Of a stretch of DNA of 64,000 bases, positions 34,290-43,632 are shown piece by piece. Made by a program: the position numbers and the translations under genes. Every line of letters starts with the position of its first letter. Positions within the stretch are counted from its first letter, which is position 1. The notes beneath the pieces are model-generated. The model ran no database searches. It worked only from the letters and a program-made list of their open reading frames with translations, and was not told the origin of the DNA. The DNA is from Bradymonas sediminis (GTDB lineage: Bacteria; Myxococcota_A; Bradymonadia; Bradymonadales; Bradymonadaceae), in contig NZ_CP030032.1 of the NCBI RefSeq assembly GCF_003258315.1, positions 1,340,001 to 1,404,000 of the forward strand. The letters are read 5' to 3'.

Positions 34290-35486
34290 GTGGACGAGTT
34301 TGTTGAGTTTAGCGAGCCTGCAGGGTGCTTTGCGACCATTAAGGATGCCTTTGCCAAGGTTGGCACTGGTTTTTTTCTGATCATTATCGCGTTCCCGCTG
34401 CTGTTTTGGAACGAAGGTCGCGCGGTCAAACGCGCCAAGGACCTGGCGGTCGGAAAGGGTTCGGTCGTCAGCATCGAGGCCGACAAATACGACAAACAAC
34501 ACGAGGGTAAATTGGTGCATGTCACCGGCCCGGTGTCGGTCGAGAAGAACGCCGTGGATACGGAATTCGGCGTCGAAGCGCCCGCAGTTGTCATGCGACG
34601 CGTCGTCGAGATGTATCAGTGGAAAGAGACCAAGAAGACCGAGAAGACCAAGGTGGAGGGTAAGAAAAAGAAGAAGACCACCTATCGCTACAATAAGGAG
34701 TGGTCGGCGACCGAAATTAACTCCTCGAATTTCAAAAAAGCGACCGACCATCAGAACCCCGCGATGCCATTTAAGAGCAAGACCTTCGTGGCGAAAAAGG
34801 TCACCCTTGGGGCGTATGACGTCTCGGACGGTTTGAAGAAAAGCTGGAGCGCCAAGGACGTCCACCCCCTCGAGGAAGATGACGTCGCTGGCTTCAAACC
34901 GATCAGTCGGGGCGAGGCGTCGCTTAACGGGAATGAAATTTATTATGGGGATTCGGCCAAGCCGCTTATCGGTGACGTTCGCATCCGCTATGAGGTCGCG
35001 CTCCCCGGAGAAACCAGCATCGTCGCCGGGGTGACCGGCAAATCGCTGGGCGCCTATACCTCCGACAAGATGAACTCTACGCTGGCGCTGGTCGAGATGG
35101 GTACGAAATCCGCCGACGCGATGTTCCAAAAAGCCGAGTCGGATAACGCGACGATGACCTGGATTCTTCGCGGTCTCGGGTTCTTCATGATGTTCGCGGG
35201 CTTCCGTCTGATCTTCGGCCCGTTCACGGCGCTGGCTGGAATGGTGCCGCTGCTTGGCGGCCTGGTCGAGATGGGCGCGTCGCTGGTGGCCGGATTCCTG
35301 GCGGTTGGCCTGAGCTTCGTGACCATCTCGGTGGGTTGGGTCTTCTACCGCCCCCTCATCGGCATCCCGCTGCTCCTATTAGGCATGGGTGTGCTCGGCG
35401 GCGGTGCGTTCCTGGCCTTTAAGAAGTTCAAGGAGATGCAGGCGAAGAAGAAGGTCAATCAGCCTACATTTGATGGGGCTGTCTGA
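34290..35486 (+). CDS. TMEM43 family membrane protein
   Basis: The GTG start at 34290 is supported by AGGAGAGG upstream. The 398 residues match the TMEM43/LUMA family (PF07787): an N-terminal membrane helix (about 25-41, FFLIIIAFPLLFWNEGRAV), with the conserved 'FWNEGRAV' motif. A large extracytoplasmic beta domain follows (about 50-260), with KLVHVTGPVSV and AVVMRRVVEMYQWKE, then a cluster of three or four C-terminal membrane helices (about 285-375). The bacterial function is unknown; the eukaryotic relative is an inner nuclear membrane protein. The gene stands alone, has an operator-like dyad upstream and a strong terminator downstream, which suggests a regulated monocistronic transcript. 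Confidence 0.92.
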   Translation: MDEFVEFSEPAGCFATIKDAFAKVGTGFFLIIIAFPLLFWNEGRAVKRAKDLAVGKGSVVSIEADKYDKQHEGKLVHVTGPVSVEKNAVDTEFGVEAPAVVMRRVVEMYQWKETKKTEKTKVEGKKKKKTTYRYNKEWSATEINSSNFKKATDHQNPAMPFKSKTFVAKKVTLGAYDVSDGLKKSWSAKDVHPLEEDDVAGFKPISRGEASLNGNEIYYGDSAKPLIGDVRIRYEVALPGETSIVAGVTGKSLGAYTSDKMNSTLALVEMGTKSADAMFQKAESDNATMTWILRGLGFFMMFAGFRLIFGPFTALAGMVPLLGGLVEMGASLVAGFLAVGLSFVTISVGWVFYRPLIGIPLLLLGMGVLGGGAFLAFKKFKEMQAKKKVNQPTFDGAV

Positions 35487-35513
35487 GGCTTAAATAGCCG
35501 CAGCTAAAGCATC

Positions 35514-35556
35514 GAAGCCCGGAACGCGCGTGTGACGCGCGTTCCGGGCTTCTTCT
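35514..35556 (+). terminator. Intrinsic terminator
   Basis: A 17-bp perfect stem (35514-35530 with 35536-35552, loop TGTGA) followed by TCTTCT ends the TMEM43-like gene. Confidence 0.85.
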
Positions 35557-35760
35557 ATTTAGGAGGACTCATCGCGCTGTGCTTCATCCTCGTTCGCCGC
35601 AGCGCACACATCCGTATGCCACAGATCCGGGGCGTCGGCCGGGGCGTCGCGGGTCGATTATCTTTGCTTGCCACGCATTTAGCGGCGTTTAGGTTGGCTA
35701 CGCACGGCATTTTGACGGCGTTCTTTTACGCATTTTTGTTCAATGATCTCAGGAGAAATC

Positions 35761-36441
35761 ATGAGTCGAATCGCGACTTATTTAAGTGTATTGAGCCTAT
35801 TTCTGGGCATCACGGGGTGCAAAGGGCAGGCGGTGCGCGACGCGGATCAGCTGGGGACGAATGTGCAGGGCGCTCGCGCTGGAGACAAAGGCGATGAACT
35901 CGGGGATTGGGACGGCGCAGAAACGCAGGAACAGGTGCGCGATGAGCCGTTGACCGAAGGGGGGCGCGACGACTTCGCGATGATTACGGTGCAGCTAAAG
36001 GCGCCGTATGGGGAGTATCTGGCCGACTCAAGCGGGATGAGCCTGTATATTTTTGAGGCCGATAAGGGGGGCGAGTCGAGCGAGTGCTATGACGACTGCG
36101 CCGAGGCTTGGCCGCCGTTCATCCTGGAGGGCGGCACGGGGTTGGCCGGCGAGCTGCGGGTGCCCGCGCAGATCGATGCCTCGATCGTAGGCAGCGTGGC
36201 GCGTCGCGACGGGAGCATGCAGATGACCTATAATGGCTTGCCCCTCTATTATTCTCAGCGCGACGAGAGCCCCGGGGACACCGAAGGCCAAGGGGTCGAA
36301 GGCTTTGGCGATAAATGGTATCTTATTGGCCCTAATGGCGACGATATCGATGATATCGATGATATCGATGATATCGATGATATCGATGATATCGATGATA
36401 TCGATGAGGATGACGCTGAAGTGAGCGATGAGGTTAATTAA
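35761..36441 (+). CDS. Lipoprotein with 'secreted repeat' domain and acidic DDI tail
   Basis: The ATG at 35761 follows AGGAGAAATC. The 226-residue lipoprotein has the lipobox LGITGC (Cys 20), then an acidic linker and the PF03640-type domain. That domain contains YLADSSGMSLYIFEADKGGES, CYDDCAEAWPPF, DASIVGSVARRDGSMQMTYNGLPLYYS and DTEGQGVEGFGDKWYLI, all of which fit the family's two-copy pattern around a CxxxC. The family is widespread but has no established activity; some members bind metals or haem. The C-terminus is an unusual run of seven Asp-Asp-Ile units followed by DEDD. It is probably exported and anchored on the periplasmic side or surface. Confidence 0.9.
   Translation: MSRIATYLSVLSLFLGITGCKGQAVRDADQLGTNVQGARAGDKGDELGDWDGAETQEQVRDEPLTEGGRDDFAMITVQLKAPYGEYLADSSGMSLYIFEADKGGESSECYDDCAEAWPPFILEGGTGLAGELRVPAQIDASIVGSVARRDGSMQMTYNGLPLYYSQRDESPGDTEGQGVEGFGDKWYLIGPNGDDIDDIDDIDDIDDIDDIDDIDEDDAEVSDEVN
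36340..36402 (+). repeat. 9-bp coding tandem repeat (DDI x7)
   Basis: Seven copies of GATGATATC (the first unit has GAC) encode Asp-Asp-Ile at the C-terminus of the 'secreted repeat' lipoprotein. Units are identical apart from the first, so copy number is likely to vary between strains by slippage without frameshifting. Confidence 0.92.
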
Positions 36442-36585
36442 ACTGGGCAGAATTTCGGAGTTGGCGCGAATCTCGATTTTGCGGCAGCCCTAAGGGTGTG
36501 CTACTCGGGAGGTCGCTCACGTCTCTTGGGCTATTTGATATGATGATGGGCGTGAGTTTTGTAATCTGTTGTATGGCGGATGTGA

Positions 36586-37371
36586 ATGCTCAATAAGGCA
36601 AAGTCCGGGGTGGAGAATGTAGGCAACCGCGCGATCGCTTTTGTCGAAGAGCTTGGTCAGATGATGATCATGCTCGGCGAGGCGATCGTCTGGGCGTTTC
36701 GGCCTCCTTATCGGCTCCGTATTTGGGCGCAGGCCCTGGATATGGTCGGCGTGGGCAGCTTGCCCATCGTCCTATTAACCGGTGTCTTCTCGGGCCTGGT
36801 CCTGGCCTACCAATCGTTCTACGCCTTCCGAATGTTCAACGCCGAGAGCCTGGTGGGCGGTACGGTCGCGGTCTCGCTGATTCGCGAGCTCGGGCCTGTG
36901 CTCGCCGGATTGATGGTCGCCGGGCGAACCGGCAGCGCGATGACCACCGAGCTTGGCACCATGCGGGTGACCGAGCAGATCGACGCGATGGCGGTCATGG
37001 CGGTCAACCCCATCCAATATCTGGTGACCCCGCGCATCATCGCCAGCGTGCTGATGCTCCCGGTGCTCACCATGCTCTTTAACCTGGTGGGCATCAGCGC
37101 GGCGTATGTGCTGTCGGTCTTCGTGCTCGAGGTCGATCCGGGCATTTTTCTGAGCAAAATCCGTGACTTCGTCGCGCCCATCGACCTGCTCAAATCCGGC
37201 GTGAAGGCCGCCGCCTTCGGGATGGTTATCGCTTTGGTTGGCTGTTATAAAGGCTTTTACGCATCGGGCGGCGCCAAGGGCGTCGGCGAGGCGACGACGT
37301 CATCGGTGGTCACCAGCAGCGTGTCAATTTTGTTTATCGACTATATTTTCACGGTGCTGATGTGGGATTGA
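36586..37371 (+). CDS. mlaE: MlaE-type ABC transporter permease
   Basis: The 261-residue integral membrane protein is the permease of an Mla/MCE phospholipid transporter. It has an N-terminal amphipathic part, then five or six membrane helices. Conserved elements are VGVGSLPIVLLTGVFSGLVLAYQS, LGPVLAGLMVAGRTGSAMTTELGTMRVTEQIDAM and NPIQYLVTPRIIASVLMLPVL, all diagnostic of the MlaE family. Five bases separate its stop from the MCE-domain gene, so the pair is cotranscribed. The ATP-binding partner (MlaF) that normally accompanies this pair is missing here. The start has only a weak purine-rich site (GCGGA). Confidence 0.95.
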   Translation: MLNKAKSGVENVGNRAIAFVEELGQMMIMLGEAIVWAFRPPYRLRIWAQALDMVGVGSLPIVLLTGVFSGLVLAYQSFYAFRMFNAESLVGGTVAVSLIRELGPVLAGLMVAGRTGSAMTTELGTMRVTEQIDAMAVMAVNPIQYLVTPRIIASVLMLPVLTMLFNLVGISAAYVLSVFVLEVDPGIFLSKIRDFVAPIDLLKSGVKAAAFGMVIALVGCYKGFYASGGAKGVGEATTSSVVTSSVSILFIDYIFTVLMWD

Positions 37372-37376
37372 AGTAG

Positions 37377-38933
37377 ATGAAACTGGAAAATATTATAACG
37401 CCTTTTAAGGTCGGCTTGTTGGTGATCGCCGCGACGCTGGGCACGATTTTTATGATCGTGCAATTTACCAGCGGCGTGGCCATGAACGAGGACGACCGCT
37501 ATCAGGTCTACGCCTATTTCGACGATGTCACGGGTCTGGCGGTGCGCTCGCGCGTGGTCATGTCGGGCATCCCGGTGGGCTATATCAAGTCGATTCGCCT
37601 GGAGAATCAAAAGGCGCGCGTCGACATTATGGTCGACGAGAGCCTGGAGCTGCACGAGGGCGTCAAGAAGCCGGACGGCTGGAATAAGAACGGCGCCACG
37701 GTTGCCCGCAAGCAAGCCAGCCTGATCGGCGACTATTATCTCGAGCTGTCGCCCGGCACCCAGGGGCCCCCTCTAAAAGACGGCGACCAGATTGAAAATG
37801 TCGTCACCGCGGTGGGCCCCGAAGAGTTGATGGAGAACTTCAACACCATCACCAAGGATATTCAGAAGGTGACCGAGTCGCTGGCCGAGGTCTTCGGCGG
37901 CGATAAGGGCGCGGCTCGCATTGATCAGATGGTCGCGGACCTTCAGGAAGTCTTAAGTACGGTTCGCGTTTTCGTCGAAACCAATAGTGATAGCCTCGGG
38001 CGCATCGTGACCAACGCCGAGATGACCTCGGCGGAGGTGCGTCAATTCGCGGCCGTCGGCACCGAGTTGATGGAGTCGATGATCCGCGACGCCCGCGCCG
38101 TGGTTCAGGAGGTGAAGTTCATCATCGGGCAGTCCTCCGGCGATCTCCAGGCCGGACTCGGCACGCTTCAGGGCACCCTGTCGAGGCTGCAATCCACCCT
38201 CGACTCGCTCAACTATAGTCTCCAAAACGTTCAGGATATCACCGACAAGGTCAACGAAGGGGAGGGCACCGTCGGTAAGCTCATCAACGACCCGTCCATC
38301 GCGGATCGCACCGACCGAATCCTGGCCGACGCCGAGGAGTACGTCGACAGCCTTGCGCGCCTCAAGACCATCGTGGAGCTTCGCTCGGCGTATTATGTCA
38401 AGAACGCGCGCTTCAAGAATACGGTGGGCCTGAAGTTGCAGCCGGCGCTTGATAAATATTATCTGATTCAGCTGGTCGACGACTTTAGGGGCACCACCCG
38501 TGTGGTGCGCGACGACGTCAACACCACGCAGTCGGGCAGCCAGGACCCGCTCTACCGCGAGACGCGCGTCACCACGACCGACGAGTTTAAGTTCAGCGCG
38601 CAGCTCGCGCGCGGCTGGGAGATCTCGCCGTCGATGATGTTATTCGGGCGTTTCGGCATCATGGAGAGCTCCGGCGGCCTGGGCGCCGACCTCTATTTGA
38701 CCGAGGGCTATGACTTCAAGATTGCCACCGACCTCTTTGACTTTGGCCGCAATACGAACCCCCGATTTAGAGCGCGCGCCACCTACGAATTCTTCGAGTT
38801 CGCCTATATTATGGGCGGCGTCGATGACGTCTTTAACGGCGACCAGCGCGACTACTATTTCGGAATCGGGCTTGAGTTTAATGACGAAGACCTCAAGGCG
38901 CTGATCTCAACGACCGGCGTCCCCACGCCCTGA
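37377..38933 (+). CDS. MlaD/MCE-domain lipid-transport protein
   Basis: The 518-residue protein has one N-terminal anchor helix (about 11-31) and an MCE domain (about 42-130: VYAYFDDVTGLAVRSRVVMSGIPVGYIKSI… YLELSPGTQGPPLKDGDQI). A long helical region of coiled-coil type follows (about 150-320, MVADLQEVLSTV…TLQGTLSRLQSTLDSL, then GTVGKLINDPSI, typical of MCE proteins). The C-terminal 150 residues are beta-rich (for example GADLYLTEGYDFKIATDLFDF, YYFGIGLEFN) and resemble an outer-membrane beta-barrel or barrel-docking segment. I infer a bridge that carries phospholipids between the membranes, working with the MlaE permease just upstream. Confidence 0.93.
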   Translation: MKLENIITPFKVGLLVIAATLGTIFMIVQFTSGVAMNEDDRYQVYAYFDDVTGLAVRSRVVMSGIPVGYIKSIRLENQKARVDIMVDESLELHEGVKKPDGWNKNGATVARKQASLIGDYYLELSPGTQGPPLKDGDQIENVVTAVGPEELMENFNTITKDIQKVTESLAEVFGGDKGAARIDQMVADLQEVLSTVRVFVETNSDSLGRIVTNAEMTSAEVRQFAAVGTELMESMIRDARAVVQEVKFIIGQSSGDLQAGLGTLQGTLSRLQSTLDSLNYSLQNVQDITDKVNEGEGTVGKLINDPSIADRTDRILADAEEYVDSLARLKTIVELRSAYYVKNARFKNTVGLKLQPALDKYYLIQLVDDFRGTTRVVRDDVNTTQSGSQDPLYRETRVTTTDEFKFSAQLARGWEISPSMMLFGRFGIMESSGGLGADLYLTEGYDFKIATDLFDFGRNTNPRFRARATYEFFEFAYIMGGVDDVFNGDQRDYYFGIGLEFNDEDLKALISTTGVPTP

Positions 38934-39044
38934 GTGGGCGACGAGCCGGGCTTGATTTAATCGGCATGAAGGTCGGACTAAAAGGACGCAAACGCGCGTT
39001 AAAAACGACGCGCCGCCTTGCTGCCTCACCACCCGGGATCTTCC

Positions 39045-41021
39045 ATGCGTTTTCACCGCCACATTAAAATCACTCGCCGCGCCGCGACTCGCGGGGCGGC
39101 GTTGCTGTGTCTGGTGCTGCTCGGCGCAGGCGGGGTCGCCGGGGCGAGTAAGCCCGGGTGGGCGCAGCAGAGCGGGGCGGGCGATGCGAGTGCTTCGTCG
39201 ACGCGTCGCGATTCGCGGCGCGTTTTGCATGAGTATTTCGACCCGTGGAGCGTCAATCTCAGCGGCCAAACATCGGTCGGTGGTAGCGGAGCTTCCGCAG
39301 ACGCCGCCAGCAGCGCGTTCATCGGGATGCCCGGGCAGCCGCCCGGGTTGTCGCTGGAGCCGGCCACCGATGAGATGATCCTGGGTAATCAGGGCCCGGT
39401 TGACGCCGGTAAAACCGCGACGCCCTGGGGGCCACTCGACCCGGGTTCGGGGGCGCCAAGTCGGCTTGATTCGGCGACCGACCGGGTGGACCAGCTTAAT
39501 TATTGGGCTAATTTCGAGCCCAGCGTGGTGCCCTATAAGCGCGTCGTCGTGCAGAATCAGGTGCGCAGCGCCGATGGCCAATATTCCCTGCATCTGGCGC
39601 CGGGCCGCTATCGGAGCGTGGCGATTGAGGGCGGGGCCGAGCGGGGCAACGAGGACGTCTTCTGGGGCTCCTTCTTGCTGCGCGCGCGCGCCGGCGAGCG
39701 CCACCCCATCCCGAGCGTCGCTCCGCAACAGCGCATCCTGTCGGTGCAGGCCGCGCCGATGGTGGGGCTGCGGGTGGAGCGCGATGAGGCCGATAATTTC
39801 TATATCGTTCCGGCCAGCGATGGGTTGCTTCGCGTCAATATGAAGCTCGCCGTGCCTCGGGTGTATTTCGACGGTGAGCTCAGCGCGACGACCACTTGGC
39901 GCGAGTTCTCCCAGGCCGCCCAGGCGCGCGACGCTCGGTTGTCGCCGCATATCAAAGATGTCGCCGCCAATGTCCTTAAGCTCAACGGGGCGTCGCACCA
40001 GATGGCGCCGCGTGACGCGCTCTTTGCGCTTATCGAGTATTATCGTGACTTTGAGGCGCGCCCCTTTCCCGAATCCCTGGCCAAAGATGACCTTTATACG
40101 GCTATCTCGGCGGCTCAGATTGGCGTCTGCCGGCACCGCAGCCTCGCGTTCGTGATCTCGGCGCGCGCGCTCGGGATTCCGGCCCGCTATATCTATAACG
40201 AGGCGCACGCCTTCGTTGAGATTTACTGGCCGAAGTTGGGGTGGCGGCGCGTTGATCTGGGCGGCGCGGCCGAGCAGCTCGACTATAGCGGCCGCCGCGG
40301 CGGGGGCGTGCATCAGGCGGCCCCCGACGCGCTGCCGCAACCGCCGAATTATATCTCGGAGTTGGAGCGGATGGGCGCCGATATTCCGGGCTATCAGAGC
40401 GATGAGTCCGGCGACACGAGTGACGCCCAGGTCGCGGCGAACGGGCTCGACGCGCCCGATGCCGAGGAGCAATTCGCTGAAGACTCGGTCGGCGCGACCG
40501 ATCAGGGCGAAGCCTTGAGCGGCGAGGTTGAACCCGGCACGACTGCTGCCGAAGATGATGCTCTCGCCGCGGCTTCGGAATTGATGCAGGATCGCGGCGA
40601 GTTGCCGACGGACGAGGCGCCGGCAATGAATGCTGAGGAGCACGCGCAGGATATATCCGACCAGACGGAACACGCTGGCGCCTCGGCGCCCCCCGAACCC
40701 GAGGCCGACCCGCGCCAGGCGGTTCGCATCGACGTCGTCGCGAGCAACCCGGAGATCTTTCGAGGCACCGCGCTTCAGCTCAACGGCAGTATCTTCAGCC
40801 TGCAGGGGCGCGCTATATCGCGCGCGTTGCTCAAGGTTTATCTGGGGCCGCTCGGCGCCGATTCCACCGATGGCCTGGTGTTATTGGGCGAAATCGAGAG
40901 CGACGCCGGCGGTCGGTTTTCCGGGCAATTTCCCATCGCCGAGGATATTTCGATCGGGCGCTGGTCGGTGATCTTGCGCTACGACGGCAGTGATAAATAT
41001 TTGCCCGCGCAGGTTGATTGA
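39045..41021 (+). CDS. Exported transglutaminase-like cysteine protease-fold protein
   Basis: The start at 39045 gives a basic N-terminus and a hydrophobic signal (GAALLCLVLLGAGGVAGA) that may be cleaved or act as an anchor; no lipobox Cys follows. The 658 residues include an unknown N-terminal half and a transglutaminase-like core with the expected triad: Cys in IGVCRHRS (about 362), His in EAHAFVEIYW (about 389) and Asp in RRVDLGG (about 404). A long acidic Ala/Glu/Asp linker follows (about 450-560), then a beta-sandwich domain of the bacterial Ig type (IFRGTALQLNGSI…GRFSGQFPI). It acts in the periplasm or outside, perhaps cleaving or crosslinking peptides. The downstream TPR gene starts about 70 bp later. 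Confidence 0.85.
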   Translation: MRFHRHIKITRRAATRGAALLCLVLLGAGGVAGASKPGWAQQSGAGDASASSTRRDSRRVLHEYFDPWSVNLSGQTSVGGSGASADAASSAFIGMPGQPPGLSLEPATDEMILGNQGPVDAGKTATPWGPLDPGSGAPSRLDSATDRVDQLNYWANFEPSVVPYKRVVVQNQVRSADGQYSLHLAPGRYRSVAIEGGAERGNEDVFWGSFLLRARAGERHPIPSVAPQQRILSVQAAPMVGLRVERDEADNFYIVPASDGLLRVNMKLAVPRVYFDGELSATTTWREFSQAAQARDARLSPHIKDVAANVLKLNGASHQMAPRDALFALIEYYRDFEARPFPESLAKDDLYTAISAAQIGVCRHRSLAFVISARALGIPARYIYNEAHAFVEIYWPKLGWRRVDLGGAAEQLDYSGRRGGGVHQAAPDALPQPPNYISELERMGADIPGYQSDESGDTSDAQVAANGLDAPDAEEQFAEDSVGATDQGEALSGEVEPGTTAAEDDALAAASELMQDRGELPTDEAPAMNAEEHAQDISDQTEHAGASAPPEPEADPRQAVRIDVVASNPEIFRGTALQLNGSIFSLQGRAISRALLKVYLGPLGADSTDGLVLLGEIESDAGGRFSGQFPIAEDISIGRWSVILRYDGSDKYLPAQVD

Positions 41022-41091
41022 CGTTCGGGCCGGTTGCTCTAAAATAATCGAGTTCTCTCATTGCCAAATCCCTCGACTTTGGACGCGCATC

Positions 41092-43338
41092 ATGTCGGAA
41101 ATCGACGAGTTAGAAGCCACATCCGCCGCTGCAACCCCCTCCGAGCCCGTCGAGGAGGTCGTGGATTTCGCCGAGCTTAAGGCCGACGTCGCCGCCCTGA
41201 TTGAATCAGGCGAGGTCGACGCAGCGATTCAGCGTCTCCAAACCGCCGGCGAGCAGCCGGACTCCACGCGTTATCTCGATGATAATATCTGGCTCTATCA
41301 GCAGCTCGCTGAACTTTGCCAGGCGTTTGACCGCGAGCCGGACGCGCTCGTGGCATATGAGCGCGCGTATTCGCTGGACCCGCGAAACCTCGCGGTTCTC
41401 CAGCCCTATGCGCGTCTTCTGATGCAAGAGAAGAAGTCGGGCGTGGCGGCGGAGGTGCTTCGCGCGCTGCTGGTCCATCATAAGACTGAGCTCGACGCGG
41501 CCGCGCTGGTCTGGGTCTACCGCAGCCTTGGCGCGCATTATGAAGAGAATGGGGAGCTAGAAAAGTCCCGTCACGCATACGAAAAGGCGCTGCTCCAGGA
41601 CGCCGAAGACGCGCGCTCGCTCACCGGTCTATTGCGGGTGGTCGGCGCCGTGGGTGAACCCGGCGATGTCATCGAGGTGCGCCGCAAGCTGATCAAATCG
41701 CTCGACGACGCCTCCGCGCGCTCGATGGCCCTGGTGGCGATGGGCGATGATTGGAAGAAGACATTTAACGACGCCTGGCGCGCCCTGGATACCTACGAGG
41801 AGGCGCTTGAGGAAGACCCGACGAATACCCGGGCGCTGGAGTCGATCGCGAAGGTCGCGCGCGAAATCGGCGATTGGCGTCGGCTTAGCCGGGCGTATTT
41901 CACCTTGCATCGCCTCGCCGAGACGCCCCAGGAAAAGGCTAATTGGCTGATCGAATCGAGCACGGTCGCCCGCCAGGAGTTGTGGGAGCCCGAGAAGGCG
42001 TTGGCCGGCTTCCGCATGGCCTTGGAGCTCGACCCCACGCGCCTCGACGCGTTCAAGGTGGTCACGGCGCTGCTCGTTGACGCGAAGGATTGGGAGGGGC
42101 TCGAGGTCGCATATTTGCAATTGATCGCGGCCAATCAGGAGATCGAAGAGCCCGACCAAAAGCTGCTCATCGTGTTGTGGCAAAAGCTCGGCGACCTCTA
42201 TCTCAATCACCTCGAGCGCCCCGGCGAAGCCCTCACCGCCTACACGCAGGCCTCGGAGCTGTTCCCGCATAGCTATGAGCTCCACGAAAGGGTCGTTGAG
42301 TTGGCCGAGGTGAACGCCGAGCACGCGGACCTGGCGCTGAGCCATCTGCACGCGATGAATGAGCTGGACCCCTCCAAGATCGAGACCTATGAGCGTATCG
42401 GGCGGGTGTTGCTGCGCCGAAAAGAGGTCGACGCGGCCTATCTCTATTTGCGGACCTATCAATTTTTGGGAGGACAGCTCGGCGACAAGGCCGCGACATT
42501 TGTCGAGCGCCTGAATTCGCCGATGGTTCGGGTCGCCAAGCGCCCGTTGAGCATGGATTTGCTCAAGCGCTTTGTATTTTCGACCAAGATGCCCGGCGAT
42601 GTGTCGCGCGTCTTCGGCACGATCAAACCCGCGCTGACCGAATGGGTCGGCGAGAGCCGCAGCAAATACGACCTTAAGCGCCGCGACCGCGTGAAGTTAA
42701 ACGACCCGCTCGCCTTCAATAACCTCTATCGCCAGATCGGCGCGTCCTTGGGCTATACCGAGCTGCCGGAGTTATGGCGAAAAGCCGACCAGCCCGGGCT
42801 TATCAACGGCGCGTTGGTCCCCGAGGGGATGATCGTGGGCGACGAGTTGCTGGGCAGCGGGCGCGAAAAACATATCGCGTTCAGCGTGGGTAAACAGCTC
42901 TTCTTATTCCTCGCGCCGTTTTATCTTGCGGCGATTCGCCCGCTGTCGGATATGCAGACCTTCTTCTTGCTCGCGGCGGTGCTGGTGAAGCCGGAGTTGG
43001 ACTTCGAGAAGGACGAGGCGAGTAAGCAGGTGATCAAGCAGCTCACCAAGAATGTGCGCGGCGAGGATCTCAAGCGCCTGGAGCACGCGGTCAATAAGGT
43101 GCTGGCGACCCAGGGCGACATCGACGTGGCGACCTGGGTTGAGTCGGTCGAGGACACCGCCAACCGCGTCGGCTTTATCTATTGCGATGACCTGGAGGTC
43201 GCCCGAGACTACCTTGAGAACGAGCCGCAGCGATTCAGCGCGCGCACAGTCGAGCAGCGAATGGAGTCGCTGGCGGCCTACGCGGTGAGCCCGCGATACC
43301 GGACGTTGCGCCGCGAACTGAACCTCACCGTGGATTGA
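41092..43338 (+). CDS. Large TPR-repeat protein
   Basis: The ATG at 41092 is the first start after the previous stop that leads into the conserved part. The 748 residues begin with an acidic stretch, then a tetratricopeptide array from about 50 to 460. ALVAYERAYSLDPRNLAVL, ARHAYEKALL-like units and EALTAYTQASELFPHSY are clear repeats. The C-terminal about 270 residues are all-alpha, with no recognised domain. The C-terminal part contains HIAFSVGKQLFLFLAPFYLAAIRP, which could be a buried hydrophobic segment rather than a membrane span. There is no signal peptide, so it is cytoplasmic. The role is unknown; TPR arrays usually assemble protein complexes. Confidence 0.88.
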   Translation: MSEIDELEATSAAATPSEPVEEVVDFAELKADVAALIESGEVDAAIQRLQTAGEQPDSTRYLDDNIWLYQQLAELCQAFDREPDALVAYERAYSLDPRNLAVLQPYARLLMQEKKSGVAAEVLRALLVHHKTELDAAALVWVYRSLGAHYEENGELEKSRHAYEKALLQDAEDARSLTGLLRVVGAVGEPGDVIEVRRKLIKSLDDASARSMALVAMGDDWKKTFNDAWRALDTYEEALEEDPTNTRALESIAKVAREIGDWRRLSRAYFTLHRLAETPQEKANWLIESSTVARQELWEPEKALAGFRMALELDPTRLDAFKVVTALLVDAKDWEGLEVAYLQLIAANQEIEEPDQKLLIVLWQKLGDLYLNHLERPGEALTAYTQASELFPHSYELHERVVELAEVNAEHADLALSHLHAMNELDPSKIETYERIGRVLLRRKEVDAAYLYLRTYQFLGGQLGDKAATFVERLNSPMVRVAKRPLSMDLLKRFVFSTKMPGDVSRVFGTIKPALTEWVGESRSKYDLKRRDRVKLNDPLAFNNLYRQIGASLGYTELPELWRKADQPGLINGALVPEGMIVGDELLGSGREKHIAFSVGKQLFLFLAPFYLAAIRPLSDMQTFFLLAAVLVKPELDFEKDEASKQVIKQLTKNVRGEDLKRLEHAVNKVLATQGDIDVATWVESVEDTANRVGFIYCDDLEVARDYLENEPQRFSARTVEQRMESLAAYAVSPRYRTLRRELNLTVD

Positions 43339-43379
43339 TTAGGTTGTTGATTTTGCAGGGAAATTTGCTGTGATTTATT

Positions 43380-43412
43380 GCCGGGACGCTCACGCGTCCC
43401 GGTATTTTTTTT
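43380..43412 (+). terminator. Intrinsic terminator
   Basis: CCGGGACG pairs with CGTCCCGG and is followed, after TA, by eight T. It ends the TPR gene, 42 bp past its stop. Confidence 0.85.
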
Positions 43413-43632
43413 GCAAAAACGAATAAAATCACCCGCATGCAGGTTGACTTGCCGGCATTTAATCCCCTAATGCCATCAACTCTGTGAGTAGGGTCCTCGA
43501 TTTGTCGAAGTCTGCACGTTAGATTTTCTACCATTTCTCAGACCGTGCTCGATGACCTTCAATCGATTTGGCCTCCATGAATGGCCCCCGGACGCGATTT
43601 AGTCGTGTGCGTAACAAATTGGACCCGGCAGT

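Noticed and set aside
38907-40673. Minus-strand frame of 588 codons opposite the transglutaminase gene
   Set aside because: Arg/Ala-rich shadow of a plus-strand gene that has a signal peptide and catalytic triad.
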